From: Malachius bipustulatus
Taxonomy: Eukaryota; Arthropoda; Insecta; Coleoptera; Melyridae
Direction: 5' to 3'
DNA length: 64,000 bases
Assembly: GCA_910589415.1 (NCBI GenBank)
Contig: OU342630.1
Coordinates: 14,913,867 to 14,977,866, forward strand
The position numbers and the translations under genes are program-made. Shown piece after piece: positions 1 through 11,229 of this stretch. Numbering within the stretch: position 1 is the first letter of the stretch; every line of letters starts with the position of its first letter. The notes beneath the pieces were generated by a model. The model was given only the letters and a program-made list of their open reading frames with translations, had not been told where the DNA came from and searched no databases.

Positions 1-482
1 GTTATTGAAAACACAAAACGTCATAGAGATGAAACATATTGCGCATTACCGGAACAAGCAAAAAAAAAATGAAGATGACATCCGATAAAAAGTTTTCTGT
101 GGCGCAGCGAGGACAAACCGTGAAAATAAAAATACCCGACGTAGACAGATCCAAAACAGATCCAAGGACGCTATAAGCAGTTATATTAGATGTGCAAGAC
201 GAAGAACTCTATCGTCTTAGCACAACTGCAGGAACTATCACACAGTTATTTACAAGAAACCAGTTTACTGTCTGCAAAGAAAATTTTATTATTACCTCAG
301 ATGTTTTACAGAAGGAAGTAACTGTTAGAGGAGCTGTACAACAGATGTCCCTATCTGGTGGGCAAGGATATCAGCGATGTAACTGCACACGAAAATGTAC
401 CACGAAAAGATGTATGTGCAAAGCTTCAAACAAGCTTTGTAACTCGAAATGTCATGGGAGCTTGTCATGTAATAACAAATGA
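1..482 (+). pseudogene. C-terminal remnant of a KRBA2/Ginger-like integrase protein
   Basis: The reading frame from about 69 to 482 ends in a Cys-rich tail with the pattern GGQGYxxCNCTxxCxTKRCxCxxxxxxCNSxCHGSLSC. This kind of tail closes the integrase-like proteins of the KRBA2/Ginger type that are common in insect genomes. Upstream in the same frame is a stretch containing KIPDVDRSKTDPR, which also recalls that family. The frame holds an in-frame TAA at 174-176, and the bases before 69 read a plausible continuation only in another frame, across a run of A at 59-69. I therefore call it a pseudogene. The catalytic DDE core would lie to the left of the window. The family assignment rests on remembered motif style, not on a search. 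Confidence 0.55.
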
Positions 483-641
483 ATTTGCTGTTTTCTTCGT
501 TCTATTTTCTTTAATGTATAGCATTTTGCGTAAACTGTTTATTTTTGTTACTTTTAGTAATTTACATTATCTACTCTGTACACTCTGTGGTAATAAATAC
601 CTCTTATAACCGCCCGACTGTATTTACCGATAGCAATGTGC

Positions 642-745
642 ACATCCTAGGATTTACCAAAACTGAATGCTAAATGCCCGAAATGCCATGTAACCGAACA
701 ACATTTCGGACATTCACGGTTCAGTTTTGGCAAATCCTAGGATGT
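642..745. repeat. 104-bp near-perfect palindrome
   Basis: The first 25 bases (642-666) match the reverse complement of the last 25 (721-745) at 24 of 25 positions. A second inner pairing (CGAAATG with CATTTCG) brings the arms close to the centre. It could be a very short foldback MITE or a hairpin-forming repeat. No duplication of target sequence is obvious. Confidence 0.7.
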
Positions 746-1086
746 ACGCGTTAAACCTAGGTTTTGCCTAATTTCTGGGTTTTACAATAACATATGCAAT
801 CTGACCAGGGTTGGTTGCACAAACGTAAATAAAACAATTTCAGGTAGGTAATTATCTACTGATTTTAAATTACCAATTTAAAATATGGTAAATAATTTCG
901 ATGATCTATTATTTTTTGTCTAATTTATTCTTAATTCTAAAAGGGAGTATAAATTATTTACAGCAATATCAAACCAATATTTTGATAATACAAAAGGCAT
1001 TTAAAACTCATTAATTAATTATCTTATTATTTTCAATTTAATAATTTACGTTTTTGCCCAAACGTATGATTAGTACAAAAGTATGA

Positions 1087-1332
1087 TTACAAATTAGTGA
1101 AAGCAAAACATTCTTAGATGACAGAAAGGATTGTTCAAGTCAAGATCAATTTGGATGTGAAGTTTGCCCAATATCATTTTCTTCACAGCATGGTTTCAAA
1201 ATTCATACTTTAAGGAGCCATCCTATTACTGCAAATCATAATTCTGTAAATACAAAAAATATGAAAGAATCTGATTCTAAGAAAAAAATTCATTTGAAAA
1301 TGAAGAAACCAACCATAATATCAAGCAACTAA
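1087..1332 (+). CDS. Short open frame with one C2H2 zinc finger
   Basis: A frame open from 1087 to the TAA at 1330-1332 encodes CEVCPISFSSQHGFKIHTLRSH, here abbreviated as C-x2-C-x12-H-x4-H, followed by a Lys-rich tail. This is one classical C2H2 finger. There is no ATG upstream of the finger in this frame, so it may be an internal exon or a pseudogene scrap. Surrounding DNA is AT-rich and shows no neighbouring exon that I recognise. Whether it is expressed cannot be judged from the sequence. Confidence 0.3.
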   Translation, partial: LQISESKTFLDDRKDCSSQDQFGCEVCPISFSSQHGFKIHTLRSHPITANHNSVNTKNMKESDSKKKIHLKMKKPTIISSN

Positions 1333-1742
1333 AAATCTATAAACATCAATAAAAATACCGAAGTGACCAAGTGGAGAAAGATATTTTGAATCTTTTGAAA
1401 ACAATGAAACATAATTAATTATTATGATAACGAAAAATTTTATGAAAATTGTTACGTAAACGGAACAAAGAAGTTAACCTTTCACCTTTCATACAAATAT
1501 GTTAATTTATCAAATCCTCAGCGAACGAACAAACAAATTCGTCAACATCGCAAGAATCAATAAGATTATGAGTTAGTCCAATCTCTTTACTATAATCAAA
1601 TAAAGAACGTCGTAAGGAAAATCATCAATCATGGCTCAAATGGAATATGTAAAATTGGACAATATTTTAGAAATAACTTTGAAGTAGAAAATCTAAAATA
1701 ACGATCAACTTATGCTGGGAGCTCACAGAATTCAAATATGTA

Positions 1743-2066
1743 CAGGGTGAGGCGCGAGAACCTTAGGGTATTTTTATATGGAGAAGTGTTAGGAGTAGAA
1801 TTCCATTAGAAAATAGAAAATTGCGATTTTCATTTGTTTATAACTCATAAACCACTCGTTCCAATTTTGAACTACAAACACCATTTTTATTACATTTTTT
1901 CAGGCAATCTGAATTATGTGTCCCATTTAAAATAAGACAGTTGATAGAAACTTCGTTATAACCGGAAATGGTGAGGGGTTGTAAATATTATAGTTCGGCT
2001 CGTCAAAATCGAAATTATACACGTACAAATTTTTAGACTTCTACTCCTAGGACTTCTCCATATAGA
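1743..2066. mobile_element. Decayed copy of the CAGGGTGAGGCGCGAGAA MITE family
   Basis: The left end reads TA|CAGGGTGAGGCGCGAGAA. The interior (AGAAGTGTTAGGAGTAGAA, then GCCGGAAATGGTGAGGGG-like sequence, then 'aaatttttagacttctactcc') matches the intact copy at 52498-52739. The right end is eroded after about 2066, and a segment in the middle is extra relative to the shorter copy. TA at the left edge fits a Tc1/mariner-type target. Confidence 0.6.
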
Positions 2067-2356
2067 AAGGCAAACAAGGCAGCTGTCGCAAGCTCATCAT
2101 GCCTCAGGACGATCACGCTATATGCTTTGAAAAGACGTAAGTCCTGTCCACTACTTCGCACTGTTACACCCGCTTACATTGTGAAGCAATTTATATCCAA
2201 ATAATTTCAACAGGTAGGAGGAAGGAATGAAACTGCGGAGGATTTAGTATCCGGCGTTACGTTCGCCCCAAAGGAGTCATCGTCTGACTCCGGAATCCAT
2301 TAAATCATCGTAGAGACCGACCGTTGCTGTGATGGAGATAGCCAGTGGAGGGGGTA

Positions 2357-2385
2357 TGACGTCACCAGACGTCACCTTATAAATA
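2357..2385 (+). promoter_or_regulatory. CRE-like site and TATA box
   Basis: A perfect TGACGTCA lies at 2357-2364, a second ACGTCA follows at about 2368, and TATAAATA sits at 2378-2385. The arrangement looks like a polymerase II core promoter reading to the right. The first recognisable thing downstream is the hammerhead-like motif at 2448, so this may be the regulatory end of a retroelement (perhaps Penelope-like) and not a gene promoter. No coding region follows within 500 bp. Confidence 0.35.
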
Positions 2386-2447
2386 GGAGCGCTTTCCCAA
2401 ATTTCTAGTTACTTATCAGGGAAGCATCGCTTGCGCACAGGTAACCG

Positions 2448-2478
2448 CTGACGAAGTCTACCACAGCTGTAGACGAAA
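2448..2478 (+). ncRNA. Hammerhead-ribozyme-like core (degenerate)
   Basis: CTGACGA (2448-2454) is followed by a six-base stem, GTCTAC (2456-2461) pairing with GTAGAC (2469-2474), and then GAAA (2475-2478). This is the order of the conserved core of a hammerhead ribozyme. There is one extra A between CTGACGA and stem II, and I could not find convincing stems I and III or a cleavage triplet. Penelope-like elements are known to carry such motifs, so a Penelope-type terminal repeat is one reading. Chance is another. Confidence 0.22.
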
Positions 2479-2599
2479 CGTAATAGAACATAATATTTTC
2501 TTGAAAAATAGTGAAATAATAATAATAATTATAGGCTCATAAATTTTCACTCATCACTCGCTTTTGATTTGTTGTCGACCTTCAACATAATTGTGTTCT

Positions 2600-3240
2600 T
2601 TTTTCTTTGTGACCTTCAACATAATGTTTTTAAGATCCCACTAAAGATACATCAACTATCATCACCTTACCTAATTCTCACAAAGGTTTTATCGTATTTT
2701 CGATGAATAAACCAAATAAAGTGTACAGAAATACGTTTTCCAATTTCCTACTTTTAACGTAAATACATGATTGAGACTACTGGTAGGGATTTGAACTGCG
2801 TGTAATAATTTATTTAATGCCCTTTTAAGATGGCTCTCAACAGAATCAGCGCAGCTTACAAATCTTTTAAAGAGTGAGCGGCCTTGGCAACAGAATAAGA
2901 GATGGATCCCCCAAATCCGGCGTTTAATTTTTATCCTCCATCATTTTAATGAGAATATCATAAATTTCATGGCTTTCTGTTGTCTTCCCCAGATTATAAA
3001 AATCGGAGCCGGAAGTTATGAAATTCGCATCTATCAGGTCGATTAATCTTGGAAATTAGTATTGAATGAACGTCTCTTCCCTTTCTTTCTTATAAAAATT
3101 GAAGGAAAACTGGGTCAATGAGGAGCATACGATTTTTTTCATTGATTAAGAAAGCGAAGGGTACCTCTGCTTAGAGTCTTTATTGCTTACAGTTAAAATG
3201 AGGTTATAATGAAGTGTTCCTTGGAAGCATAATATTATTA
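2600..3240. other. No recognisable feature
   Basis: AT-rich sequence without a frame of useful length, inverted repeat or motif that I can support. Confidence 0.5.
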
Positions 3241-3245
3241 TACAA

Positions 3246-3871
3246 GGTGTTTCAAAACGTGTGTCGGAAAATTAAAGTTCTGATTCCTTGGTGCGTTCTG
3301 AGAAAAAAGTTCCCATTAACATGGGTCCACAAATGCACCGTTTTCGAGATACATGGTGTCAAATAAAATTTTTTTGCACTTTTTTGACGATATCACAGGG
3401 ATCATTTGAGATATAAACCTGAACTTTGATACACATCTTGTCATTCATGTTGTCTACTTTTTGCGAGCTAGTCAATTTTTTTATGTGGCAGTGAAACAAA
3501 CCAAAAAAAAACAAAAAGAAGTGATATTTTTGTCCGCAACAAAACATGTTGCTACTTTTATGTTTTTATCACAAAATGCTGCTTTTCTCGAAAGCAGTTC
3601 ACATTTAAGCTTTTGACCAATAGAGTACCTTATTTATACAGAAAACATTGAAATTTTTAAATTTGTATTCATAAAGGCAATTTTCAAAGTGTATTAGAAA
3701 TTACGGTCATAAAAAATTTCAAGCCACTCTAAAATCTCCACCACTGTCATAATAACAATAATAATTATTATAGGATGTGCACAAAAATTCAGTTATATAT
3801 CTCACACGAATCCTGAGATATAGTCAAAAAACTGAAAAACAATTTTTTTTTTCTTTTTTTAAAACACCTTA
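3246..3871. mobile_element. Possible short inverted-repeat element
   Basis: The left edge reads AAGGTGTTTCAAAA and the right edge carries the complement of AAGGTGTTTTAAAA, so roughly 13 of 14 bases are mirrored about 600 bp apart. The interior holds long A and T runs and no coding frame. The match is short and made of simple sequence, so this is tentative. Confidence 0.3.
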
Positions 3872-4209
3872 GACGTTTTTTCTTGTCGCAGCAGTTTCAA
3901 ACCACTTCTATGATTTTGAAACATATCATTTTCTTGTTAAATTTATGACGTCAGAACTGAAACTGGTTCAAGGGTTTTAAAATAGTTTCAAACCAGTGGA
4001 ATCTCTACTTTTGAAACATAAAACGCCAAAATAGAAAGAGATGGCTGCAATTATAATTTACTCTACACAATTTCTATTGGGATGTCGATAATAATAAATG
4101 TGTGAGTGTGTGACAGGTTGGGTTGGCCTCGAACATTGGTCATTAGCCACAGAACATTTTTAGAATCAGTTCGAACCAGGAACCTATGGATAAATTAGTT
4201 TTAAGTATA

Positions 4210-4790
4210 ATAATGGGAAATTAAAGAGTTACCTGAATGGAGATAAAAAAGGCAACCAAAGCTTTATAAATGTCAAGATCTGCTACGGCAAGAATATCTG
4301 TGAGGGAGTTAGGCGTGCCACCAACTTTTTAGTGTACAGCCTGGAGTAGCTTTCGAGTGGCTTTGTGTATTTTTTCTACACTCCTACAACACTGAAACAC
4401 AGTCTGTACAATTTGGATTGTCAGTAATACCAATCTTATTCAAGTGTGACGGAAATCTTCCATGTTGAACCTTTAATCTAAAGACCGTGGAAGTAAAGAA
4501 TTGACTGCAGTGTCGATATGGTAAATATGGTAAATCATTATGAAGTAATGCATACTGATTATTAGAACGTCTTGCGAATTGAGCCCACTCACTTTTCAAT
4601 TTGTCGGATATATGCTCAGGAGGAACAAAGCAACGTCTGAAATAATTGCAACAGTACTCACTTCTTCATCGAGTATTTACTGCCTCTCTCGCATACATAT
4701 CCACCACCTCATTACCGACAATGCCAGAGTGACCCTTAGCCCACACAAAGCAGACATCATTCCCGGAAACCCTCAGAAAAAAGACAAATG
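4210..4790 (-). pseudogene. RNase H / C-terminal tail of a non-LTR retrotransposon
   Basis: Read on the minus strand, the sequence gives KGHSGIVGNEVVDxYAREA, the conserved end of a retrotransposon RNase H domain. After interruptions comes FRLKVQHGRFPSHLNKIG followed by C-x2-C (NPNCTDC), the Cys-containing tail that follows RNase H in Jockey/R1-type elements. Stops and a frameshift separate the two blocks. The reverse transcriptase itself is missing. No 3' poly(A) or target duplication was found. Confidence 0.65.
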
Positions 4791-4859
4791 TTATGACAAT
4801 AAATGTTGTGATGATGATTTCTAGTGAGAAATGTGTTTTATGATGATAGTAATAACAAC

Positions 4860-6095
4860 GATCAAGTTAAAATGAACATGTCATGTAAGTTATAATTTAT
4901 AAAAGTTAAGTTATAAATTTGATTTTATTATCAAAAAGCAGGGACAAATAACAGTCATTATATCGCAACACCATGTAAACTCAGAAAATAATCCATATCA
5001 TTTTTAGATAAATAATAAACACAGTTTTTCCACTACCTTTTCGTTTGTAAAGAGAATATCGCAAGCAACTCATTTTATAAACTCATCTAGACAAACGATT
5101 TATTAAACACCCGCTTGGATCGTGCTATGAACTCGCATAATAAATTTCGTGACTAAATAACCTTTATAAAATTTGTTTTATGATATATTATCATATACCT
5201 TACTTGTTTTACTTTTCATGAATTTACCTTAAATCATTTTATCCTACCTTTAAAATTTCACGTATGTATCCTATTATGTTTCATCATAAATTTCATCCAT
5301 AAAAGTAATTCTCTGGAAATCTTGGTGCATTTTTCAATTTCAACTTTTCCGCAGTAATCTTCCAAAGTCATAGCAATATCTTGAATAAATTGATCTACAG
5401 TCTATATAGGTACTCGTACTGTCTACCGTAGCGTTTAGTATCTCTCAAGTAGGTAATTTTATGGATGGGCTTGCAACCTATCTGATATAATATGAATCAA
5501 TCCGTCCAATAATTTTCTACTTTTTTTAGGTTGGGCTAGAAAATAAAATAACACTGAGGGTTTTGTTAATTCCCTATACAAATCAATTCTCAGCTATCAT
5601 CCGAGTAATGTAGAATTAGACAGGCTATGGAAAATAATTATATTTTAGTTCTATTTATGCTTACTTCCTAATAGCTTATTGTATTGAAAAGGTAATGTTG
5701 CATTCAGATTCCAGATAGTTGTGTTAAAAGCGCACAACGTCTCCGTATAACATCTGCATGGTGTATTATTATGACCTTGGTGTTGAAATTGTCAGCAACT
5801 GACATTACCGAGAAAGAAATTTCTAAAAAGCCACAAGCAGAAACTTGTGTTTCAAGAAAAACGCTTGCTACTTTTCGAAATTGCTTTTCAGCACAGGCGC
5901 ACTAGACGATATAACTTTGGAAGCTCGGAATACGTGGATCCCAAAAGCAATTGAATGAAACTGGTTGGAATCAATTGGTAATACGAATACAAGAAAAGTT
6001 TACCCCATGAGGACGCTTGTTTTCTCTCAAAATCAAAAAAATTTTAAGCAAGAAAAAAATTTCGAATTTTTTTTTGTTCATGACAGAGAAGTTGC
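4860..6095. other. No recognisable feature
   Basis: AT-rich DNA with short simple runs. Neither strand shows a credible coding frame, and I saw no long repeat shared with other parts of the window. Confidence 0.45.
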
Positions 6096-6100
6096 CTATA

Positions 6101-6935
6101 CCGTATGACAAGTTTCAAAGCAGAACATAGGCGAATAGCATTGGAAATCACATATTTGTGGTTTATTTCTCACCACTTTTATCTACAAGAATGGTAATGG
6201 TGTCTATCGAAAGAGGATTGTTTTCTGAACATGCTAATACCAAATACTTAACAATTAACAGTTTCTTTATGGTGACAGAATAACTTAAACATTTTCAAAA
6301 TTAAAAGTGTGAGCGGCCATGACATGCCTAATTCGAATAATTTTGTTACTGTCAAAACAAATATTTTTAATTACTGATACACGTTTCCCTGCAAAGATTG
6401 TCAATGAATAATAATAATAATAATAGCTATTCTAATGCGTGCATGTTTATCGCCATGGTACTATTAACTGGGCGGCCAGATCTCCCGATTTAGCACCTTA
6501 TCCTTGTTGTGACTTTTCTTGAGACCTTGGGGTTACCTTAAAAATAAAACTTACAGAGCTCGTGGTGTCCGAATGTGCACTCGTTAATAACCAACAACTT
6601 GGACAAGTTCGAAGCGCAATTTATAAAAGGGTGGGATTATTTATTTCAAAAAAATAAATTAAATAATTGAAAATATTTGCTTTGACAGTGAAAAAGTTGT
6701 CCGAATTTAGCATGTCATGGCTGCTCATCTTTTAATTTTGAAAATGTTTAAAATATTCTGTCATGATATAAAACTGTTAATTTGTAGGTATTTTGGTATC
6801 AGCATGTTCAGAAAATAATTCTCTTTCGATAGACATCATTACCATTCTTGTAGAAAAAAGTGGTGAGAAATAAACTGCAAATATGTGATTTCCCGTGCTA
6901 TTCGCCTATGTTCTGCTTTGAAACTTGTCACTCGG
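6101..6935. mobile_element. Mariner-type deletion derivative with ~270-bp inverted repeats
   Basis: About 270 bp at the left (from 6101) reappear inverted at the right (ending 6935) with moderate divergence, for example ACAAGTTTCAAAGCAGAACA on one side and its complement on the other. Both ends are flanked by TATA, consistent with a TA target. The centre carries a transposase remnant (annotated separately). The element is therefore a Tc1/mariner-superfamily copy that lost most of its gene, with unusually long terminal repeats. Confidence 0.65.
6469..6610 (+). pseudogene. Mariner-type transposase remnant
   Basis: The frame starting with TGG at 6469 reads WAARSPDLAPYP, then after a stop LGVTLKIKLTELV. 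W-x-ARSPDLAP-x-D is the signature around the third catalytic acid of insect Tc1/mariner transposases. The catalytic position itself is altered here, and stops follow closely. It lies between the inverted repeats of the surrounding element, which supports the assignment. Confidence 0.55.
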
Positions 6936-7033
6936 TATAGTTAGAGTCTTTGGAGGATACTGGGTGTAATATTACCGATGAAAATACAGGAAAACAAGAA
7001 ATTTATATGGTATTCCCAGTTTGTCACGCAAAT

Positions 7034-7265
7034 CTACGCATCGATGTGATCATCAATTTCGTCTTCATCCAAGTTTTCTATCTGAGTAATCGGTTCTGAA
7101 CTCAAGCGACTGCTTTCATTGCACCCAGCATAAATTTCAGTCGAATGCAGCCTACTTTTCTACAACCACATCCCTTTTGACAGTTGCAAACAACTGTCTT
7201 GAGGATATTCTCTGGGACTAGTTGTTGCTTTATCATAATCGACAACAGAAGTTTTCGAACATGTT
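7034..7265 (-). pseudogene. Fragment of a transposon-associated Cys-rich C-terminus
   Basis: On the minus strand the frame gives LKTVVCNCQKGCGCRKVGC, a CxCxxxCxCxxxGC cluster. After a one-base shift near 7130 comes an acidic tail, NLDEDEIDDHIDA, ending in a stop at 7034-7036. Similar Cys-rich plus acidic endings are found in abundant insect proteins of presumed transposon origin. I cannot name the family. The loss of frame marks it as a pseudogene. Confidence 0.4.
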
Positions 7266-8570
7266 GTGACGACAACCCCGGATATCCGGGAAACTGTCTG
7301 GAATCGGACGGATTGCTCGGGCGCCAGATTTTTGCAGAGGGTTTACTCCCCCGGGAAAATGGACTCGCTATCGTTTCCCAATTACCTGGGTTATCATACA
7401 GTTGGTACGTCAATCGTACCCTTGTCCCAGGGCAACTCAATGGAGAAGACGGAAAACGCCAGGGGTCAGATGAGGTTATCACAAAAATAAGACGGACGCA
7501 GAGGGCGGTCTTTAGGCGCTCCCCGCGTCTTACGTGGCACTCCCGTTGAGTCAAGTTGTTTTGCGAGTAGCTTGAGGATCACGGTCGGTGCATGGTGGTA
7601 ATAATTGAGGGTCATGAAGTGAGATTAATCCTAACAGTTTTATTATAATCAGAAACCAATATGTACAGTCAAAAAAAGTAAACACGGCCCTGTTAGCGGT
7701 CGTTTTTATTGTGGACTGCGAAGCAAAGCGGCATATGGAAGCGAGGCGCGGTCAACGGGGCGATGCAAAGTTTTGGCCTTAATTAGAATTGACTCCCCGG
7801 TAGGTACGTGAGCATTTTTCGCGTGCCAAGATTGAAAACCGGGTCGGTGCGGTGAGGCCGCTGGGTATTGCGATTCGATCAAAGGGCGGAGGAGAGGATC
7901 GGCGTGCTGTTTTGACGAGTACCAGACCACGCCGCCACCGCAAAATTACCCCCTGCTACGCCGGGTCAGCAATCTCGCGACAAAGACGGGGCCTTCGTTA
8001 CTCCAGCGGAAGACGGGTACCGGTGGGCTGTTGACTAGTACCAGGCCACGCTGCCACGGCGAGATTACCCCCTGCTACGCCGGGTCAGCAATCTCACGAC
8101 AAGAACAGGGCCTTTGTTACTACAGCGAGGGTCGGAAAGGGTGCAGCAAAGGGACAATTGAGAAGGGTTGTTTAGGGCGACCGTGACACAACCAAACAAA
8201 TAGAAAAGAATTGGGCTGATATGAACTGTCACCTACCTTGGCACGGAATCGAAGGGTGTTCGGCTCTAACTCGTGGGGGGTTTGGCAACGGCGAGGGTTC
8301 GGAGCAGCGGTTCGTCACTCGATCAAGTCCCTGCACTACTATTAACCCTAATCGCACTTGGTCGGAAGTCAACTAGAATGACTTATTAAACTACGGCGGC
8401 TTACCACTGGGTCGGAAGTCTATGATTTCTACGCGATAAGAAAACAATCTATCAATAGCCTTCGGTCTACTGCTCGATCGGAAGTCTACACCACTACTCG
8501 TCGTAAGGACACCGGATCGGAAGTCTCAATACTCTACTAATCACCGTAAGAACGCCGGATCGGAAGTGAA
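7260..8570. repeat. GC-rich island with tandem repeats
   Basis: This block is much richer in G and C than its surroundings. It contains two tandem copies of a ~119-bp unit (starting near 7919 and 8038; both contain CCCCCTGCTACGCCGGGTCA). It ends with five spaced copies of TCGGAAGTC/G (about 8362, 8412, 8478, 8518, 8562). Frames in it are not convincing. It may be the long terminal or untranslated region of an unidentified retroelement. A comparable GC-rich, repeat-built block lies at 39900-40400 but shares no unit with it that I can see. Confidence 0.5.
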
Positions 8571-8883
8571 TTTTCAAGCCAAAATGTCCGTGATTTTATG
8601 TTTTTGTCGTATCTTCTGGATTAATTATCTGCCGTTTTCAGATGGGACGCGGTGTATAAAAAAGATTTATTTAGTTTTTACCTACGGTGATAGCGCTGCT
8701 ACCAGCGATGTGGCTTCCGAATTTGTAGTCAACTGCCTCGATTCAGCTCGCTTAAAATTTGGTTATTTGACAACTTGAAAAAGTTGTTGACAGTTCGGTA
8801 GTTTTCTTTTAATTCTTGGAAGGAAACACTTTCTCCTTTATCTTTCCTTTGGCTATTTCTCCTTTATCTTTTCTTTGGCTGGT

Positions 8884-9324
8884 TTAAATAATAAATTTCC
8901 TTACTATCAGGCATAGGAGCGGTCGAAGGCTAATAAGGACATCAATATCCTCAGCTACAACAACTACATTTTCTGGAACAATAAATCCGCTTTTGATGAG
9001 ACAATGCTCAGACTTCTCAAATACTCTGAAACTTTTGCACCAGTTGCCATTTAAAATGATGCTTAAGCATGCCACCATTAACAGTGAACACGAATTGTTC
9101 GGTTTGTTTAATATCTGTTGATAATGACGGAAACAGACCGAAGAAAGAAGTCTTTTTAGTTTGTCGCATGCCTGCATCGTCAAAAGAGATAGTGGATAAC
9201 TCAAACTGTAGAAATTTTTTTTTATCATCGTTCTATCTTTTATAGAGACGCAGATCCATTGAAATAGCAGCAACAATATTATCGTGAATTTTCTTTTTGC
9301 ATTGCAAAGCCAAGAAAGGAACAA
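8884..9324 (-). pseudogene. Uncertain 146-residue frame with an acidic EDIDVLI motif
   Basis: The minus-strand frame is open for 146 codons. Its second half reads SLLMVACLSIILNGNW, then VPENVVVVAEDIDVLISL. The VVVxxEDxDxLxxL motif resembles the acidic strand of PIN/XPG-like nuclease domains seen in some insect transposon-associated proteins. The first half is hydrophobic and of no recognised type. The frame has no matching neighbours, and the start is not supported by a promoter. It is probably a decayed piece of a longer protein. Function unknown. Confidence 0.3.
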
Positions 9325-9329
9325 CTTAA

Positions 9330-10960
9330 TGTTGTCTAGACAATTTCACTTCCTTATTGAAATTAGCTTTGTCCATTTTCTTCATCGTCTTTTAATTCCA
9401 TAATTTTGCAATAGAAACAATATATTCAAAACAACTTTTACATTGGAATCTTTTTAAAACAATAGTTTAAGGAAATTCATAAAGATTAAAAGAAATCATA
9501 GACGACCGCCAACCGTATATACAGAGAGAACCAAGTATAGCACATCCCACTCCCCATATTGTGTTACTCCTTTGTAGCTCCACATATCAACAACATTTTT
9601 TCATTTCGTTCCCAGGAATAATTCATTACCTATAATCTCAGGCATTCGCCGTAAATAAGCAGTAGTTACTTTCGTAGAGAGAAGCACTCAATAGGCCGAA
9701 CCTGACCGAGTTTTCATCAGGACTCGAGATATAAATCGGCTAGAAGGCACGGACAAGACAAAACGCATTATTTATGAGCCGTTCCTGTGTTCCTGAACAA
9801 GCCCTTATTTATCGGGCGCTTACTGAATGTTGATGGGCACCTTGCTAACGCCTCATCGGGTTTCCATTTGACAGAGTCGAACCAAACATTGTGAATATCA
9901 TCGAATATCGAGGATCTGCACGAGTTCGTCCATTCATTCGGAAAAATATGAATGATTTTTATTTTACTTGACCATTTACTTATCTATCGATAGGTCGAAT
10001 TTATTGTGATCGTGTAGAGTCAATTTTGAGTTTTCAACAGGTCGCCTTCTAGGTCTGTCCGTCTGTATATCTGGTTAATTAGCGGATCTGCATTCCAAAC
10101 CACTCATCCAATTTAATTCAATAAAGCTTAGCGAAACCATGTAAAGTCGCATGAATCCAAAACCGGATTCAAAAGTTTTCCATTAAATTGAATTAGAAGC
10201 GATTGATCACAAAACAGAAACCAATCAATAGTATATTACATTACTAGTGTGGAAAGTGAGACACTTCACACGAGTGGGGGATTGGTATCGTACGAGGCGT
10301 CAGCCGAGTATGACAATCCCACGAGTGTACACTATTTTTACTACGACCACAGATTAATTCACATGTCAAAATTTTTTTAATACTTGTATTTGAAAACTTT
10401 TCGAAGAAAACTTATGATTGTATTAGAAATTCTTAAAATAAAAATAAATAAGTAGAACTATAGAAATTGATTGATAGATTTCTCTTTGTTGTTTATTTGT
10501 ATATTTTGTATATCGAGGATAACAATAATTTTGGCATAAATATGAATGTGTTCTTCAATTGAAATTAATAAAATAAATAAAATAAAAACTAGAAAAATAT
10601 GTAGTATTTAAAATTCCATAAAAAGAACTGCCTAGCCTAAGGGGTATAATAAACCACTATAGACCTTCGGTCGTAGTAGAAGTGTCACAATGACCCACTC
10701 ACGATGAATCTAAATCTAATCTAAAGGGTATAATAAACTAACCTAATGACATCTATACTTAGGCATGCATTATATTTAATACACATATCACTCTCGTGTG
10801 ATATTTTACTTCTCAACTCTAGAGTGATATTTGTCATTGTCGCAGTACCTATAAGTAGTGTGTTATTTATTTGTCATTTTCGCAGGTGCTCGTCGGAAAA
10901 AAACTATTAACCAACCAAACTAGACAACCCTTCTGAGATTGATAAGAGCCCTTGAATATG
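9330..10960. other. No recognisable gene
   Basis: AT-rich DNA. At 10250-10330 a locally GC-richer piece contains short mirrored words (GAGTGGGGGATTG and CAATCCCACGAGTG). Nothing else can be supported. Confidence 0.4.
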
Positions 10961-11229
10961 TGCCGCGGATTAGTGGCCTTTATTTTTATGACTAAAAACC
11001 AAAAATGTTCTGGCTAATTCTCGTAAAGCCATTACATGAAATAAAAAAAATATGTAGTGACCAGGAATGGCGGTTTCTGGTAAAGCGAATACATAGTACA
11101 CAGTGCATTGATACCTACGTAGACTTGTACACAAAACCCAGTCGGTAAAAATTCTGAGAAAATTCGTTTTGCGTTGCGAAAACAACCGATGAGTTTGAAC
11201 TTTATATAATTCATATTTTTCCAAACATA

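Noticed and set aside
7102..7554. 150-codon minus-strand frame as one gene
   Set aside because: Only its last part looks like protein (Cys-rich tail); the rest runs through the GC-rich island and competes with equally long frames on the other strand.
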